The notes under the pieces were generated by a model. That model saw nothing but the letters and a program-made list of their open reading frames with translations. It was not told the DNA's origin and did not search any database. This document shows positions 12,530 to 24,070 of a stretch of 64,000 nt of DNA, piece by piece. The stretch is from NCBI GenBank assembly GCA_003586115.2, contig QVOM02000034.1, positions 130,545,936-130,609,935 on the forward strand. Reading direction: 5' to 3'. Both the position numbers and the translations under genes were made by a program. Position 1 is the stretch's first letter. Each line of letters opens with the position of its first letter. The DNA is from Salvator merianae. Lineage: Eukaryota; Chordata; Lepidosauria; Squamata; Teiidae.

Positions 12530-12546
12530 CTCACCAGGGGGCGGCT
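12530..12546 (+). promoter_or_regulatory. CTCF-like binding motif
   Basis: CTCACCAGGGGGCGGCT fits the CTCF core (CCACCAGGGGGCGC) at nearly every strong position. It lies at the left side of the CpG-rich block and about 15 bases after a TATA box, a plausible boundary or promoter-proximal site. Occupancy cannot be known from sequence. Confidence 0.6.
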
Positions 12547-12884
12547 GGACCAGGACTTCGGGAACGATAGGACTAAACGCACCCTCGAGTCAGATGCAAA
12601 ACCAAGTAAGCCAATAACAGCCCCGATTTCCCAATTCGGAGCAGTCGAGTTTAAAAACCTTGAAGCTGGGTAGAGGCTTAGGGTTTTCCTCGTTTTCTTG
12701 CGTTTTTTTCTGTTCACTGCAAGCTAGCGCAAGCACCTTGCGCATTTGGGATCCGTAGCTGTGCAGGGCCTTGTGTAACGGGCCACGTCTAGCAGATCCG
12801 CAGTAATGAAAGCGACTAGACCACAAATCCTTATAGCTGCCTAAATTTGCTCCCCTGACCTAACCCTACCAAGGGATTGCCCTA

Positions 12885-13035
12885 GCTCAACAGAAGAGCA
12901 AACTGCCTGGAAGGATCACGGGTTCGATCCAGTCTCTGCCTAGAAGAAAGAAAGGGCAAATCACTTCTGGATGTAGCAAGAACTCGCTACGGATGCCCGC
13001 ACGTAGGTACCAAGCGGAGGTCCTAACTGGATAGA
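12885..13035 (+). mobile_element. tRNA-derived SINE, degenerate
   Basis: The head holds a recognisable A box region (CTAGCTCAACAGAAGAG) and an intact B box (GGTTCGATCC), the internal pol III promoter. The body matches the SINE at 29816-30009 ('caaactgcctgga', 'atcacttctg'). It is one of very few repeats within the CpG-rich block. It is not a functional tRNA, since the acceptor stem and anticodon arm do not pair. Confidence 0.65.
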
Positions 13036-15784
13036 TACGAAGCAACGCCAACCCAATGCTGCAGCCATCCTTGCATCTGAAAGAGACCAGGAGGATTTCC
13101 TCCCGCAGAGAGAACTTATTTTAAAAAAATCAGTTTATTGGATTTTAAGGCATGTTCTTGGTTCCTGAAATAAAGCAAGTGACAATAATAAATAAAGCAT
13201 GAGACAATACCCCCTGAAGTTTTGCTTTCCCCAGTCCCCGCTGGCTGCCATCCATTTCTCAGGCCAAAGGGAAGGACTTCACGGTCCCATCAAGAAGCTT
13301 CTGGTCGCCCTGGGGTCATTTGATGCTCTCCTGACAACTTCCTCTTCCATTCATACAACACACACTTAACTCTTCTGCAGGAACACAAGCAGAAGCCAGC
13401 AGAGGCTGCAAATTGACACTCCGGAGAGAGGGAGGGCAGATTCTTCCCCCACACGATGTAATAGAATTAGGATCGCTTGGGTTCTTCCCATGGGATCTTG
13501 CCACGGAGAAGAAGAAAACTGGAAGGGAGCCACACGCATTCTGCAGGAGAAATGGAACCTAGAAAGACTGCCTGAACCCAAATTCTCTGAGTCTGGGGCC
13601 TGAAAGGAGGACCCAGGCAGCGAAAAGGAGCCAGCCTTTCGGAAATTTGGGGGTCTTTTTGGCAGGAAACTTCTCTTTCGCCTTGAGTAGACAGAGTAGG
13701 GAGGGACAAGGAGTAAATTTTGCGGCGGGAGGAAAAGGGTCCCATACAAAATTGCTTTGCACGAATCATACAGTACCAGGTGACAGTTTCACAAATGCAC
13801 GGACTAAGACGAGTAGGGAGAAAACACGGACGGTTTGCACCTCCACATCACAGCCTCGAAAACCCCTGGCATTTTCGAAGCTGTCGTATGGACGCGCAAA
13901 AAGGTGAAAGACGAATAATAAGGTTTGTTTCTGGATATATTCTTGCATAAGTCAGAAGCGCCAACGCCAGCCTGAAAATACACGGGCGAGCCTTGGAAGC
14001 AATATGACGAAAATTTGACAACAGGAAAAGCGAAGTCAGCGCGTTCTCCGTGCAGAATAATCAAAACCGATTCTTGGAAAAAAACCGACTCCTCCGAGGG
14101 TCCCACACACACAGCAAGCGAACAGGACATGTCAGTTTACGATCACCACCACCCTTTGCAAAGACTTCGGAGCCTTCTCGCTTTTAGTCCGAAGGCCCCT
14201 CGCAATCCAACCAGAGAAAAGCAACCAACCCTGTTCACACGCAAGCGGCGTTCCGTCGCGCCGCAACCCTTTCCTGCGGCTAAACCCTTCAAAGCGGCAA
14301 ACGACACTTGCCGTGTTTCGGGCAGAGCAAGCCCGTTCAAACGGACAGCGGAAAAATGTACTGATTCGCACCGCTTTTTAAAATTACCGAGTCTGCAACA
14401 ACCCTGTATTCCGTTTCACACGGAAAATGCCCTCTTCCCTTTTCTTAACTTCTTCCTTCCAGTCTCTCAACGCATCCTTTTGTCTCTTTATTTCGCTCTG
14501 CTTCGGTGCCTCCTACCAGCGGTTTCTCTCTCTCTTCCTAGACTGACTGCCTTATGTACTTGCAACCTGGAAAGCGCATTTCATGCCAAACACGGTTATA
14601 TAAATCAGATTAATAAAACGCCCTAGAATATACAGTAGCGCCTAAATAGGCAGGCGAGGAGAGAAGAGAAGAGAAAAACATCCCACCCCGAGGAAACGCG
14701 GCGGAAATGGTCAGAAATGCAAGACAGTGTTAGCAAAGGAGGCACACACGGACGGCGCTGGTTTTGTTTACTTTTGAAAGCCTGTTTTTATTCCTGGCAA
14801 ATGAATTCCTAAACTGAGGAGGAGGATGGAGGAAGCTTTCCTATTTCTTCTCAGCCAAGACGGAAAACAACATGTACAACCTGCAATAAGTCCTTCAGCC
14901 TAGGAGCAACTCAGTAGGGTCGCCGTACTGTTGCCCAAGCAGGAAAAAACGGATTCACTCCTGGTAGCGCCAGTAATGTCTCTACCATGAGCGCCAGAGC
15001 TCTCTCTGAAGTTTCCATCCCCAGTTTTGTGGCGCCTCGGATGGAATAAGCGCCCACCCTGCCTGTGCAGCCACGAAAGAAGGCGGAAGGGACTCTCCAC
15101 GGAAGTGTGTGAGAAAAACTCAGTGAGGACGGAGATGGAAACTGAAATTTTCCTCGACTTAGGTGCATTGGGAAAAGCACCAGCGGGACCTCTGCAGAGA
15201 GTTTGGGGCACATTATGTAATAATAAAATGAAAATCCCTCTCCCTAGGCGATATAAAGGGTTTCATATGCGAAAAGAAACGGGATCATACTGGGAGAAGG
15301 CTGTCGAATCGACTTGTCCTCTTCCATGAGACTTTAGGCCGGAAAGGCGAATTTAAAGACAGATTCTGTGCAGACTGGGGCAATGGGCTGGAAAACGGAG
15401 CAAAGGTTGCGACCACCACCTTAACTGTTTCACCTGGACATTGCTATGATCTGTTTTACTGCTGTGAAGAAGCACAAGGCATCGAATTACTTGTAGGGCA
15501 GAGAGAATGGAAAATGGATAGCTGAGCCCACATTCCTTTTTCTCTATCTCCCCCGTTGGGATTTTCTGAGTGAGAAAATCTGTATGTGGAGAAAGTAGGG
15601 AGCCAGCAAAATATTAACAAAGAAAGCTGCTCTTTCATAGCCGAAATCAGAAAAGTAAACCGAACTAGCATGAAATTACTTCGGTTTTTGTCCTGTTACT
15701 CCGGGTTCAGTTCATTTGGTTTTAAACGGCTGTGACTGCATCAGCGCTCAAAAACGGAGGAGCTGTGATAGCATCCGCATGCGG

Positions 15785-15923
15785 TGCCTTAATTTACCTT
15801 AAAGGCCAGAAAAATCGCTTCCAAAGTGCATGCTCTAGTCTTGAATGTGGATTAGGGGCAGGATGGAAACACTAGCGTTCGCAACCTAAGCTGTTTTTTT
15901 AAATGTGTGCAGATGCAACCTGC
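15785..15923. mobile_element. AGGCTGCAT-family MITE, reversed fragment
   Basis: It contains GAATGTGGATTAGGGGCA and 'actagcgtt', also found in the copy at 6464-6679, and its right end reads ATGTGTGCAGATGCAACCT, the complement of that copy's left terminus. It is truncated and non-coding. Confidence 0.55.
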
Positions 15924-16491
15924 CTATCTTGGACTGAGGATTCTGGCAGGAGAGTCGGGGGGGGGGCTCACGTAGATGAATGAAAAACTAGTGTTGTCAA
16001 TTTCAGTCTTTTTCTCTGGGAACTTTTTGAAATTGACAGGCCACTTAGGAGATCCAACAACATCAACAAGGATTTCTTCCGAAGCCAGTTTCCTTTCCTC
16101 GCTCCATATTATCACGGCTGATAGGGGCGGAGGAGGAGGACAAGTTAAAAGAGCTGCATTGTGCTAAATTAATTAAGCCAAAACTGATGAAAAGCAAGGA
16201 AAAAGAACCGTGATGGACAGAGGATGAAAGGTGCTATTTGTCATAAAAGATTGGTTTTTTAAAAGTGCGGACAAAACTGAAGATGCCTGAAACTCAGTTA
16301 AAAATGATGGAGGTAAAATACGGTATTAGAAAACCCGAAGTCTTATGAAAGAGGGTGGCTCAGAAAAAGCCTGTCGTAAGTTAAGCATATTTGAACCGTC
16401 ACATGAAACCTCTGGCACACCTTTCGCAGAATTAACCTCTTTCTGAAAGCGCTCAAGTAGCTTCCTCTGTGGCGCTGAACTAACGCAGCCT

Positions 16492-16515
16492 TCCTCCTCC
16501 TCCTCCTCCTCCTCC
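16492..16515. repeat. (TCC)8 trinucleotide repeat
   Basis: A short pure TCC array. The run of glutamates encoded on the minus strand comes from this repeat and is no evidence of a gene. Confidence 0.9.
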
Positions 16516-16849
16516 ACCGCCCCCGCCACGCCAGACCGAATCCCTGGGATTGAAAAGGAATCCTCTGTAGCAGAATTCTACTGGAAAGGTTAAGGAGGTG
16601 CCCAGAACCGACTTCCGGCTGTGGAAGAGGAGAGCAAATCTGGAAAGAAAAGTAAGGCAAATAGTGCCAGGAGAAAGTCATACGATGCAGAAGGTTAGGG
16701 GAAAAGAAATAGGAAGGAACCCCAAACTAACCTTCAGAGACAAAGGCTGCACTGGCGTACATAAAAAAACAAAGCCGGTCAAAAGCAGCTTAGAGGAAGT
16801 AGCAAGCAGACAGCGATGTTCCCATCTCGCTTTACTTACACAGTAAAGG

Positions 16850-16980
16850 CCAGAGCGTGCATTCTGGAAGTGCACTTAATAGAGGCCTTTAAAACAGGTT
16901 AAAGCACTAACTTGTGGACACTACCACCTCTAAGCTGCTTTTAAACCACTTTTTTTTACTGCGTGGGGATGCTTTCAAGC
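16850..16980. mobile_element. AGGCTGCAT-family MITE, degraded
   Basis: Shared words with the copy at 6464-6679 include GCCTTTAAAA, 'acttgtggaca' and CTTTTAAACCACTTTTT. Terminal repeats are eroded. Confidence 0.45.
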
Positions 16981-17314
16981 AAAGTTGCAGAGCTGTCATT
17001 CAGAAGGCAGGCATTTATGGGTAGAACAAAACCCCTGTCTAAGCATCTGTATGGAAAAGGTTTTATGCAAATTTGCGGGCAAAGTCGGGGAAGGTGTAGC
17101 AGGAAAAGTTTCTGATTGCGGCCTCGGTGCCCTTGTCTTCAGCTCCAAGGACTTGCTGTTGGGTTTTTGTTCAGCAGTTCATATAAGCACGGCCGTTTTC
17201 GTGGGCCGACCGAATTACGGAATACGCACAGTATCCGCATCTGTCCGAGATTCGCCACAGTCCTCGGAGCATTCAAATATTGACTGACAGACCGAGAGAA
17301 AGAGCGGAAGGGGG

Positions 17315-17560
17315 GAAGAGAGCTATAAATATGTAAATGAATATTCTTTGACGTTTGTAGACACCAGGCAAAAAGACTGGGGAGGAAATGTGGGAATATA
17401 CACACGCACTCAGCGGTTAGATAATTGGAATTTAACGGACTTTCTGAGTTATATTCTAGGCCTAATTGAATTAAACCAATTGACTCTCCATTAGAAATAC
17501 TCCACTAGTGACCCAGGCTATAAATTTGGGGCACACAGTTTGCAGCAAATTCCTGATCTA
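17315..17560. promoter_or_regulatory. AT-rich, homeodomain/POU-site-rich segment inside the CpG block
   Basis: An AT-rich island after a CpG peak that contains ATGTAAATGAAT (POU/SOX-like), several TAATTG or CAATTG core sites, CTCCATTAGAAAT and two CTATAAAT motifs (17321 and 17518). This composition is typical of developmental enhancers or TATA-type promoters. Evidence is motif content only. Confidence 0.25.
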
Positions 17561-18999
17561 TGTTTCCGAATGCAGCCTTTCTTTCCTTCCTGCCTCATTT
17601 AGCGAAAGCCGGGTTTCCGACAAGCAGGAGAAATGGATCCGGAAGGAAGTACAGACAGAGAGCTGAGGGGTCTTCTGAGCCCAAGACAGCCCCGGAGAAG
17701 AAACGGGGAAGATAATCCGGCTTGGGGCACCCGTGTAGAGAAACAGTTTAGCCCAGGCGAAGACATGTTTGCTAGAGAACAAATCATTCGGGTTTTGCAC
17801 GCACAGAGCAAGATTTTGCACACACGTGTTTGCCTCATTCACATCTTACACATTTCCTTGGTTGCTTAATTTTTTTAAAAAATCGTAGCTATACATCACT
17901 CAGAGTGTCCACTCAAGGGGGCTTTAAAATGAAGGAAAAACTAGAGTTCCCTTTGAACTGACTTGCGCTACTTTCCCTCTCTTACGTTGCAACAAGGAAA
18001 CTCTCAGCGTGCTGCCCGTTTCGAACCCGCAACGCGCCGTCATCGAGACCCCACTTGTGGCAGGATCCACACCTCTTTACTAACCTCTTTCCTAGGAGAC
18101 CTGAATAAGATTGGGCTGCACATCCATGCTTATTTACCACTGCAGGGGCTTACGCTCAATTAAATATGATAACAGCAGAGGGGAGAGGGGACGTCGGAGG
18201 GTATCAAACCCCTTTCCAAAAAGAAGATGCATCATGGCTCAAGGCCTGACCAGCAAAGGTAAAGGCCGGACCAAAGGAAAGGGCAAATCTACACGCAGGA
18301 AAACAGGAGATTAAGGGTGGTGATCCATTCAAGCTGCCAAAAAGGGCGCCTTGTGAAGGATACCGGATGGAGTGCTTTGAAGACGACGCCTTGGCTCCCG
18401 ACCCTCTGGGCCTGTCATGGGGCAGAACACCCCGCTCTCCCCAGCAAACTTCCTTGCTGTCTTCTGATCGGAAGGTCCTTGAACTTTGCCAGATGCTTTC
18501 TGCCCGGGACTTGCAGAGCGTAGGGAGCGGCCCTTGTAGACGAGGAGGAACAGGAGAGAAGCCTGTGCTCCCTTCTTAACCGCCCCAGATGGCAGCTTTT
18601 GCCAAGGCATTCGAGCATCCTCAAGCATTCTACTACTCGCTTTTTCTAAACGCATAGTTGCAGCCAGAGGTTAAGTTTAAGCCAGTATCGCCGCTGGAAG
18701 AGAAGTCATCCTCGAAGGGGCTGACACAGAACTTCATTTCAAGTAAGTGTGGATGGATCCGGAGCCTGCTGCGCTTTGGCCTGAGAAATAAAAATCGGAG
18801 ACGAGCTTCCAGTGGAAAGCCCCATGCTCCGGCATCAGCGGATTTCTGGCTCTGGACCACAGAAATGATTATGAAATAGAGATTCGGCTGCTCAGGGAGA
18901 GATTCCAAAGGGCCGTCTCTCACAGGATCCGTCTGTCACAGGTGGTTCATTCCCTCCCCCAGCTTAAACCTGATGCCCTAGGATCAGATCAGGTTGGTC

Positions 19000-19560
19000 T
19001 GAATATTATAGATTTGGACGCACGCGCGCTTCACGGGCTCCGGGAGAGCTGTGGGCCGGGGGGCCGGAGGCACACTTCGTAAGCCCCGTGAAGCAGGCAG
19101 GCCCCAGGGAGTGAGACCCTTTGAACCCAACCGGACGGACTCCCAGGAGGGTTAAGCCGTTGGATAGAGCGTGCCCAGCTTGGAACCGCTACAGCTTGAC
19201 ACTTACAAGGGATCTTTCCTCTAAAGCAACTCAAGCGCTTTGTAGCTGGGTAGTGATGATTCACCGACCCAGCGCCGTCGCGAATGGAAGCTACCAGGGC
19301 GGCCTAAAAACGAGGCAAGAGGGAGCCAGGAGACCAGGCCCGGCCCGGTCCGGGCCCGAGCACAGTATGAAACCACTGCAGAGCGCGAGGGACTCCACGC
19401 GTAGCCGCCGCCGCCGGAGAGAAAATAAGATCTCTAGCGCCAGCGGTCCCCTCTTAGCCTAAGAGCCAGCAACAGGATCGCTTCGTCGTGCTCCTCCTCG
19501 CTGCTGCCGAAGGCAGGCTGCTGGCCGCCCGTGCGCAGAGCCGGGGTTTAGGGGATGGGA
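19000..19560. promoter_or_regulatory. CpG-island-like segment
   Basis: This is among the most GC- and CpG-dense stretches of the window, with CGCACGCGCGC at 19019-19029, 'cggcccggtccgggcccg' near 19340 and 'cgccgccgccgg' near 19403. G-run clusters near 19052 could form a G-quadruplex. It could be a promoter or 5' exon; no frame is recognisable. Confidence 0.45.
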
Positions 19561-19780
19561 GGAAGGGGCCAGCGTGTCAGTGTTCACTCTCGCGCTCCCA
19601 ATTCCATTCCACAACGCGCCTCTGGGGAGAGGAGTAGATCAATACGGACGAACACGAGTGTGCCTGTGAATGGACCAACAGCGTGCCCATATATCCTCTG
19701 GAATTGCAATAGAACGCACAATCACCCCCGTTGCTGTTGCTAGGTAGGGCCTTCCTGGATCATAGAATTCCCTTCCTACA

Positions 19781-19814
19781 TACACACGCGCGCGCGCGCG
19801 CACACGCACACACC
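19781..19814. repeat. (CA)n(CG)n alternating purine-pyrimidine tract
   Basis: It reads from CA units through six CG units back to CA units. Perfect alternation with a CG core is the strongest Z-DNA-forming pattern. Survival of the CpGs again implies low germline methylation. Confidence 0.9.
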
Positions 19815-20384
19815 GGGACTGAGGACTCGTGCGGACAAATTATAATATACCTAGAAGGGGAGGGAGGAAGAGAGTCCTTCCCAGCATCACTCACACGACC
19901 CAGCCTGGCCATGATCCGAGCCAGGCAAGTTCTTTCCCACTTCACTGAGACAATCAAGCACATGCTTATACATTCTCCACTGAAATGAATGGACTTAAAA
20001 TAATTAAAGGCCATTTCCCGTCAAGGACTTGCCTACGCTGAATGCATTTATTAGGCAGTGTCGCATTGATGCCAAAGGAATTCAAGCAAGGAATTTAACC
20101 GGCCTTAAATGCATATACTAACTTATCTAGATAGGGCACTATTTAATGGCTGTGCGTCTCTCTTACTATGTGTACACATAAAGCTGAGAGCCATCAGCAG
20201 ATTCTTGTCGTTTACTCTAGGTCGTTAAGACTGTACACCAATTCGATGTAAGCCCAGGCATTTCTATAATTTGCAGGTGAACAGACAAGCAGAGTACCTT
20301 CTTATTTTATCAACAAATAGGCCTCAGCCAGGATCTGTCTTCACAGAAGTCAGTATCACTGAACTCAGTTCGGTGAAAAAGCCA

Positions 20385-20590
20385 GACTCATGATCCAGTG
20401 AGTGTTGACAGGATTGCACTCAGGCTGAAATCGCTTGGCAATAAAGGCTGTACAATCCCAGGAAACCCTATTTCAGGAATAAGTCCCTTTGAACCTTCAG
20501 ACAGGTCGACCTGCTCCTCTTAACTAGAAGTTAGTTCCGTCTAAGTGAATGGGAATTCTCTCTGAAATAAACATAGTTTCAGACTGGGTT
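20385..20590. repeat. possible degraded dispersed repeat
   Basis: Phrases such as GATTGCACTCAGGCTGAAAT, CCCTATTTCAGGAATAAGTC and AAGTGAATGGGAATT resemble a dispersed amniote repeat; a similar phrase occurs at 32815-32890. The family assignment is from memory of the pattern and is weak. Confidence 0.3.
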
Positions 20591-21121
20591 GATAAGCAGA
20601 CAGATGCACAAAGGATACAACCAGACCTTATGCGAACAGAGAGGTGTTGAATGTGTGTACGGTCTAGCTATCTACGGAGGTTAAAAATGAATTAAGGTTA
20701 TAGGGAAATGCTTTCTGTGTCTTTTTCAGCAACGTTTCACTTCTTCAGATGCCCTTCATCCTCTTCCACATTCAGGGCCCCTTCCACGTCTGCACACGTA
20801 TTAAAACAGCTACTGCTCATGTACCTGTTTCTATAAACAGATGCAAGTTACTCGTCTGCCTAGGCACGCTTCGAAAGACATGCTGCAAACCTAAGAATAG
20901 ACACCAGATAATCCAGACTCAGTGGGTTCACATCGCTTCCTCGATTTACATGCACCACATACATACACCTAGAAAACGTGGCACAGGGCGTTATTCGGGA
21001 ACACAGCTCCCTCCTACAATGCAAAGGCTTGTACGCTAGTAGTCTGCCTCTCTCTTTTCTCTTACCCTTCTGTTTGCTCGGATTCCAAACTAAGGAAAGC
21101 CACATAGCTGGAGTAATTCGC

Positions 21122-21143
21122 GGGCCGGTGGGGGGAGGGGGGC
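21122..21143 (+). other. potential G-quadruplex
   Basis: GGGCCGGTGGGGGGAGGGGG (continuing to 21142) gives at least four G-runs with short loops on the plus strand, about 1 kb left of the promoter-like segment at 22.1 kb. Confidence 0.5.
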
Positions 21144-21495
21144 CGAATCTGTCAGCCCAGCCGGCGAGCCAACGTTACATAAATAAATGCAAAAGAGGCT
21201 GCAAATGAACTGCATAGGAGGAAACCCTTCACAGCAACAAACGCACCCCCAGACTCCCCCTCAGAGATCCTCTGCCTTTATTCTGGGAAGAAAAGCAGGT
21301 GCCGAGCGAGAAGGCTTCGGACAAACTTCTGGCAAGGCGCTGGTGTGCCTCTTCTTGTGCAATGTGCCTGCCATTATTCTGCCTTCCTTACATTGCTTTA
21401 AGCCTCTTTCTCAATTTGTTTTTGGGCTACGATTGTTACTAAGTCCAACAGCCTGCTGCGCACCTCGGTAGTACATCAATTGGAAAGCTGGGGAA

Positions 21496-21556
21496 GTAAA
21501 CACACCCGCTATCTGTTTACAGTCTTGAAATATCGATAACGAAATGCTAAACAAAC
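21496..21556. promoter_or_regulatory. forkhead and ONECUT/CUX motif cluster
   Basis: Within 61 bases lie GTAAACAC (21496-21503), TGTTTAC (21514-21520) and TAAACAAAC (21548-21556), three forkhead-type sites, with TATCGATAAC (21531-21540), a ONECUT/CUX-like site, between them. This suggests an enhancer about 550 bases left of the CRE promoter segment. It is based on motifs alone. Confidence 0.4.
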
Positions 21557-22089
21557 ATACACACAGGTATATGCCCACATTCTCTTCAGATCCTCTGGAC
21601 AACACAGTTCTTATAATAATAATCCTCCCTGCACCATTCAAGCTCCTGAGACTGCCAGATTCCTTTATTATTAAATCAATGTGGGAGAGAGAAAGAGAGA
21701 GAGAAAGAAAATTCCTTACGTTGCATTGGCACACCAAGAATTTCTGGAAGCCCCTTGACAGAACCTTCTGTAGTGAGTGCTGAGCTTTGCATCATTTTAT
21801 TTCAGTATACAGAGAAGACGAAAAAGATGGGGATGAAGGAAAAAAACGCTTAGCAGCCCAAGAAGAACGTATATATTAAAAATCTTGACGGATAACAAAA
21901 AAAAATAAAGTATATTCTGGGCCGATCCTTCTGGGTGTTCTGGAAGGGCTGAGAGCTAGCCCCAGTCTGTTTCAAATCCCCTTAAGGCTCTCCTGCTATC
22001 CCAGCTTGACTGTATCCTGGGTTAAAAGTGATGCCGCCGCAACCTCCTGTTCGCTGGAGTGCTGGTCCAGGCAAGGCAGCTTTGATTCA

Positions 22090-22265
22090 TTCACACTGCA
22101 GGGAGAGGGCGTGACGTCACTTTCCGCAGAGAAGCCACGCCCCCTCCGTCCAATCCCTGCGCGCCTCCTTTCAAAAAACCTGGGGCGGGGAAATGGTGAA
22201 GGCGAGGGAAGTTCAGGTAGTAGGTATGCTGCCCTGGCGCGGCGAGGGAGAGAGCGCATCACACG
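22090..22265 (+). promoter_or_regulatory. CpG promoter with CRE, CCAAT and GC boxes
   Basis: In order: a palindromic full CRE GTGACGTCAC (22111-22120), CCACGCCCCC GC/KLF box (22135-22144), CCAAT (22150-22154) and GGGGCGGGG (22182-22190), all in a CpG-dense setting. This spacing is characteristic of a cAMP/CREB-responsive CpG-island promoter. The direction is uncertain; CpG islands often fire both ways. No coding exon on either side could be recognised. Confidence 0.6.
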
Positions 22266-22900
22266 GACAGGTCTATCCCTTGCCTCCGAGTCTGTCTAAA
22301 CGTGCGAGATCCGAATCAACAGCTGGTTTCTTTGAGTATTTCCTTGGCAAGCTAGATTCCAGGATGCTGCTCTTTTTAAGAGATTGCTTTCCAAGTTACT
22401 CCCCAGAGGCACCAAGTTCGTACTATTGCTCGAAGATAAGTAGCACAGATTTCTCAGCCGCCTTCAGATTCAACAAATTTTCCTAAAAAAGTGACTTCAG
22501 CCGAAACCTGACGCGTTTCATAGCCACATGTAAACCAGTCCCGGGTTTCCAAGCAGGAGACTCCAGCCTGGCTCAATAGCTGTGAATAACTAACTATTTA
22601 AGCCAAAGCAATAAAATAAAATGATTTATCCTAAGGAGGCGTTTTAAGATTCAGTGAAATGCAAGTACAATGCAGCAGGTGCTTCTGAGCACTGTTATTT
22701 AGACGAATGATCACTTTTTGGACTGATGTATACAGTCTGGACACAGTAAGCGCGTTACTGAAATCTATAAATAATCACTTCTCAAGAATTTCGACATGTT
22801 GCCTCTAGATGAACTTTCTGTTAAATAAAATGTCAACACAGCAGAGAAAATAACGGTCTCCTTGCTCATATCGCTTACAGGAGTCCTTCAGCTCCTTTGG

Positions 22901-22920
22901 ACTACAACTCCCATCGTCCC
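22901..22920 (+). promoter_or_regulatory. ZNF143/THAP11-like motif
   Basis: ACTACAACTCCCATCGTCCC matches the ACTACAAYTCCCA core of the ZNF143/THAP11 element. It sits about 700 bases right of the promoter segment. The same core also occurs in dispersed reptile MITEs (compare 4105 and 27040), but no opposed arm is visible here. Confidence 0.35.
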
Positions 22921-24070
22921 TTGCACGGTCTACATATATTAGAGAGGCAAGACGTGGAAAAAAAGGTAAACAAACTTCTGATTTTGGATCAACCACATCC
23001 GCCTGAAATGTCTTCTATAGCACGGCTCTTAAAGAGCTAGCAGGAGGCATGCCCCCTCATTTTCACTGAGCCAGGATAAGAAAGGCTTGTGGCAAGACGG
23101 ACGCCACTTTTCAGGCTCTACTTTTGGAAGAAACCGCAACAGTGCCTTGATGCTGAGGCGCTCAGCTGCCCCACTCCGTGTTCCTTCCTCTGAAAAACTA
23201 TCGTAAGATAATTTGCAGGTCAACGCACGGCCTGTCCCTATTATAAATCGTGAGAATGGCATCAGGTATCTGAGAGCCCAGCCTATAATTTTTTTTTATA
23301 CTGTGCTCTCACTTTCACTCATGGAAGTCTTTCAGTGTTGAACATCCGTACACGGGTGAATTCACCCTAACCCAGACGGCAGATATCGAAAAAATATTTC
23401 CAAGTGCACAAAAACAGTACTGGCTGGAATTTCAGTGCTTCTGGACTAAACAGAGCTTCTGCCGAAAGGAAGGGTTGTGACACATTAACTAGAGAAGTAT
23501 GTATTGGGAAGGTCGAAAAAGAGTACCAGCAGTGAAAATAAATAAATTCAGGTGCGTATATATCTTTTCCAGTTACCTAGTGGTACGTTAACAAGATATG
23601 ATGTCTGGACTGTGGATGAATGGGTGCTAAACATTAATTTTTTTTCCCTTGTAGGTCATGAATTGTTCTTTATCTGTTAGTGGAATAAAGATGCTTCCAG
23701 TAAGAAAGAAAGCCTTATACTACTTTTACTGTTTCCATCTAAGTTAAATCACAATTTTCCTAAATGCTGCAAGTCCCACTTAGCTGGATAAAGGTTATTT
23801 CCAAATCAGAATATATGAGATCAACGTCTTAGGCTTTACAACTTTTTGACATTTTCTAACTTTATAACTGTTTTCATAGTTACTTTCATTCTTTACCTGC
23901 TGTTTTTTATGCTCTTATACTTGACATTAATTTTGTACATTTCCTTGACAGCCATAAGGCAGACAATAACTAGAACCATCGGTGATCCTTAAATTAAAAC
24001 AGCAGAGCCAATGTTTGAGGAATGCCAGATTTTTTAACTTTTCAGGTTGTGCATGGTGTTAGGGTTCTGG

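Larger units (their letters stand above)
12120..23260. other. CpG-rich, repeat-poor regulatory block
   Basis: CpG dinucleotides, rare elsewhere in the window, are frequent here, with island-like peaks near 12.1-12.8, 13.65-13.9, 14.0-14.4, 15.0-15.15, 17.0-17.3, 19.0-19.6 and 22.0-22.3 kb. Few interspersed repeats interrupt it: one SINE, two MITE remnants and short tracts. Retained CpGs over about 11 kb imply little germline methylation, as at Polycomb-marked developmental loci or broad promoters. The longest frame, 203 codons from 14015, has no recognisable domain and looks like a chance opening. A host transcript is likely, but I cannot identify exons or the gene. Confidence 0.6.

Noticed and set aside
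12885..12955. Possible functional tRNA gene (A and B boxes)
   Set aside because: Acceptor and anticodon stems do not pair, and the body matches the SINE at 29816, so it is a SINE head.
14015..14626. 203-codon open frame in the CpG-rich block
   Set aside because: No recognisable domain, signal or splice context; stop codons are rarer in GC-rich DNA, and several overlapping frames are open in the same place.
18111..18314. Lysine/arginine-rich small peptide (GKGRTKGKGKSTRRKTG)
   Set aside because: It resembles a basic histone-like tail only in composition; no histone fold or conserved context is present.
22215..22225. AGGTAGTAGGT, an 11-base match to the let-7 microRNA core
   Set aside because: No complementary arm occurs within about 80 bases on either side, so no let-7-like hairpin can form; the match is in GC-rich promoter sequence and is probably chance.
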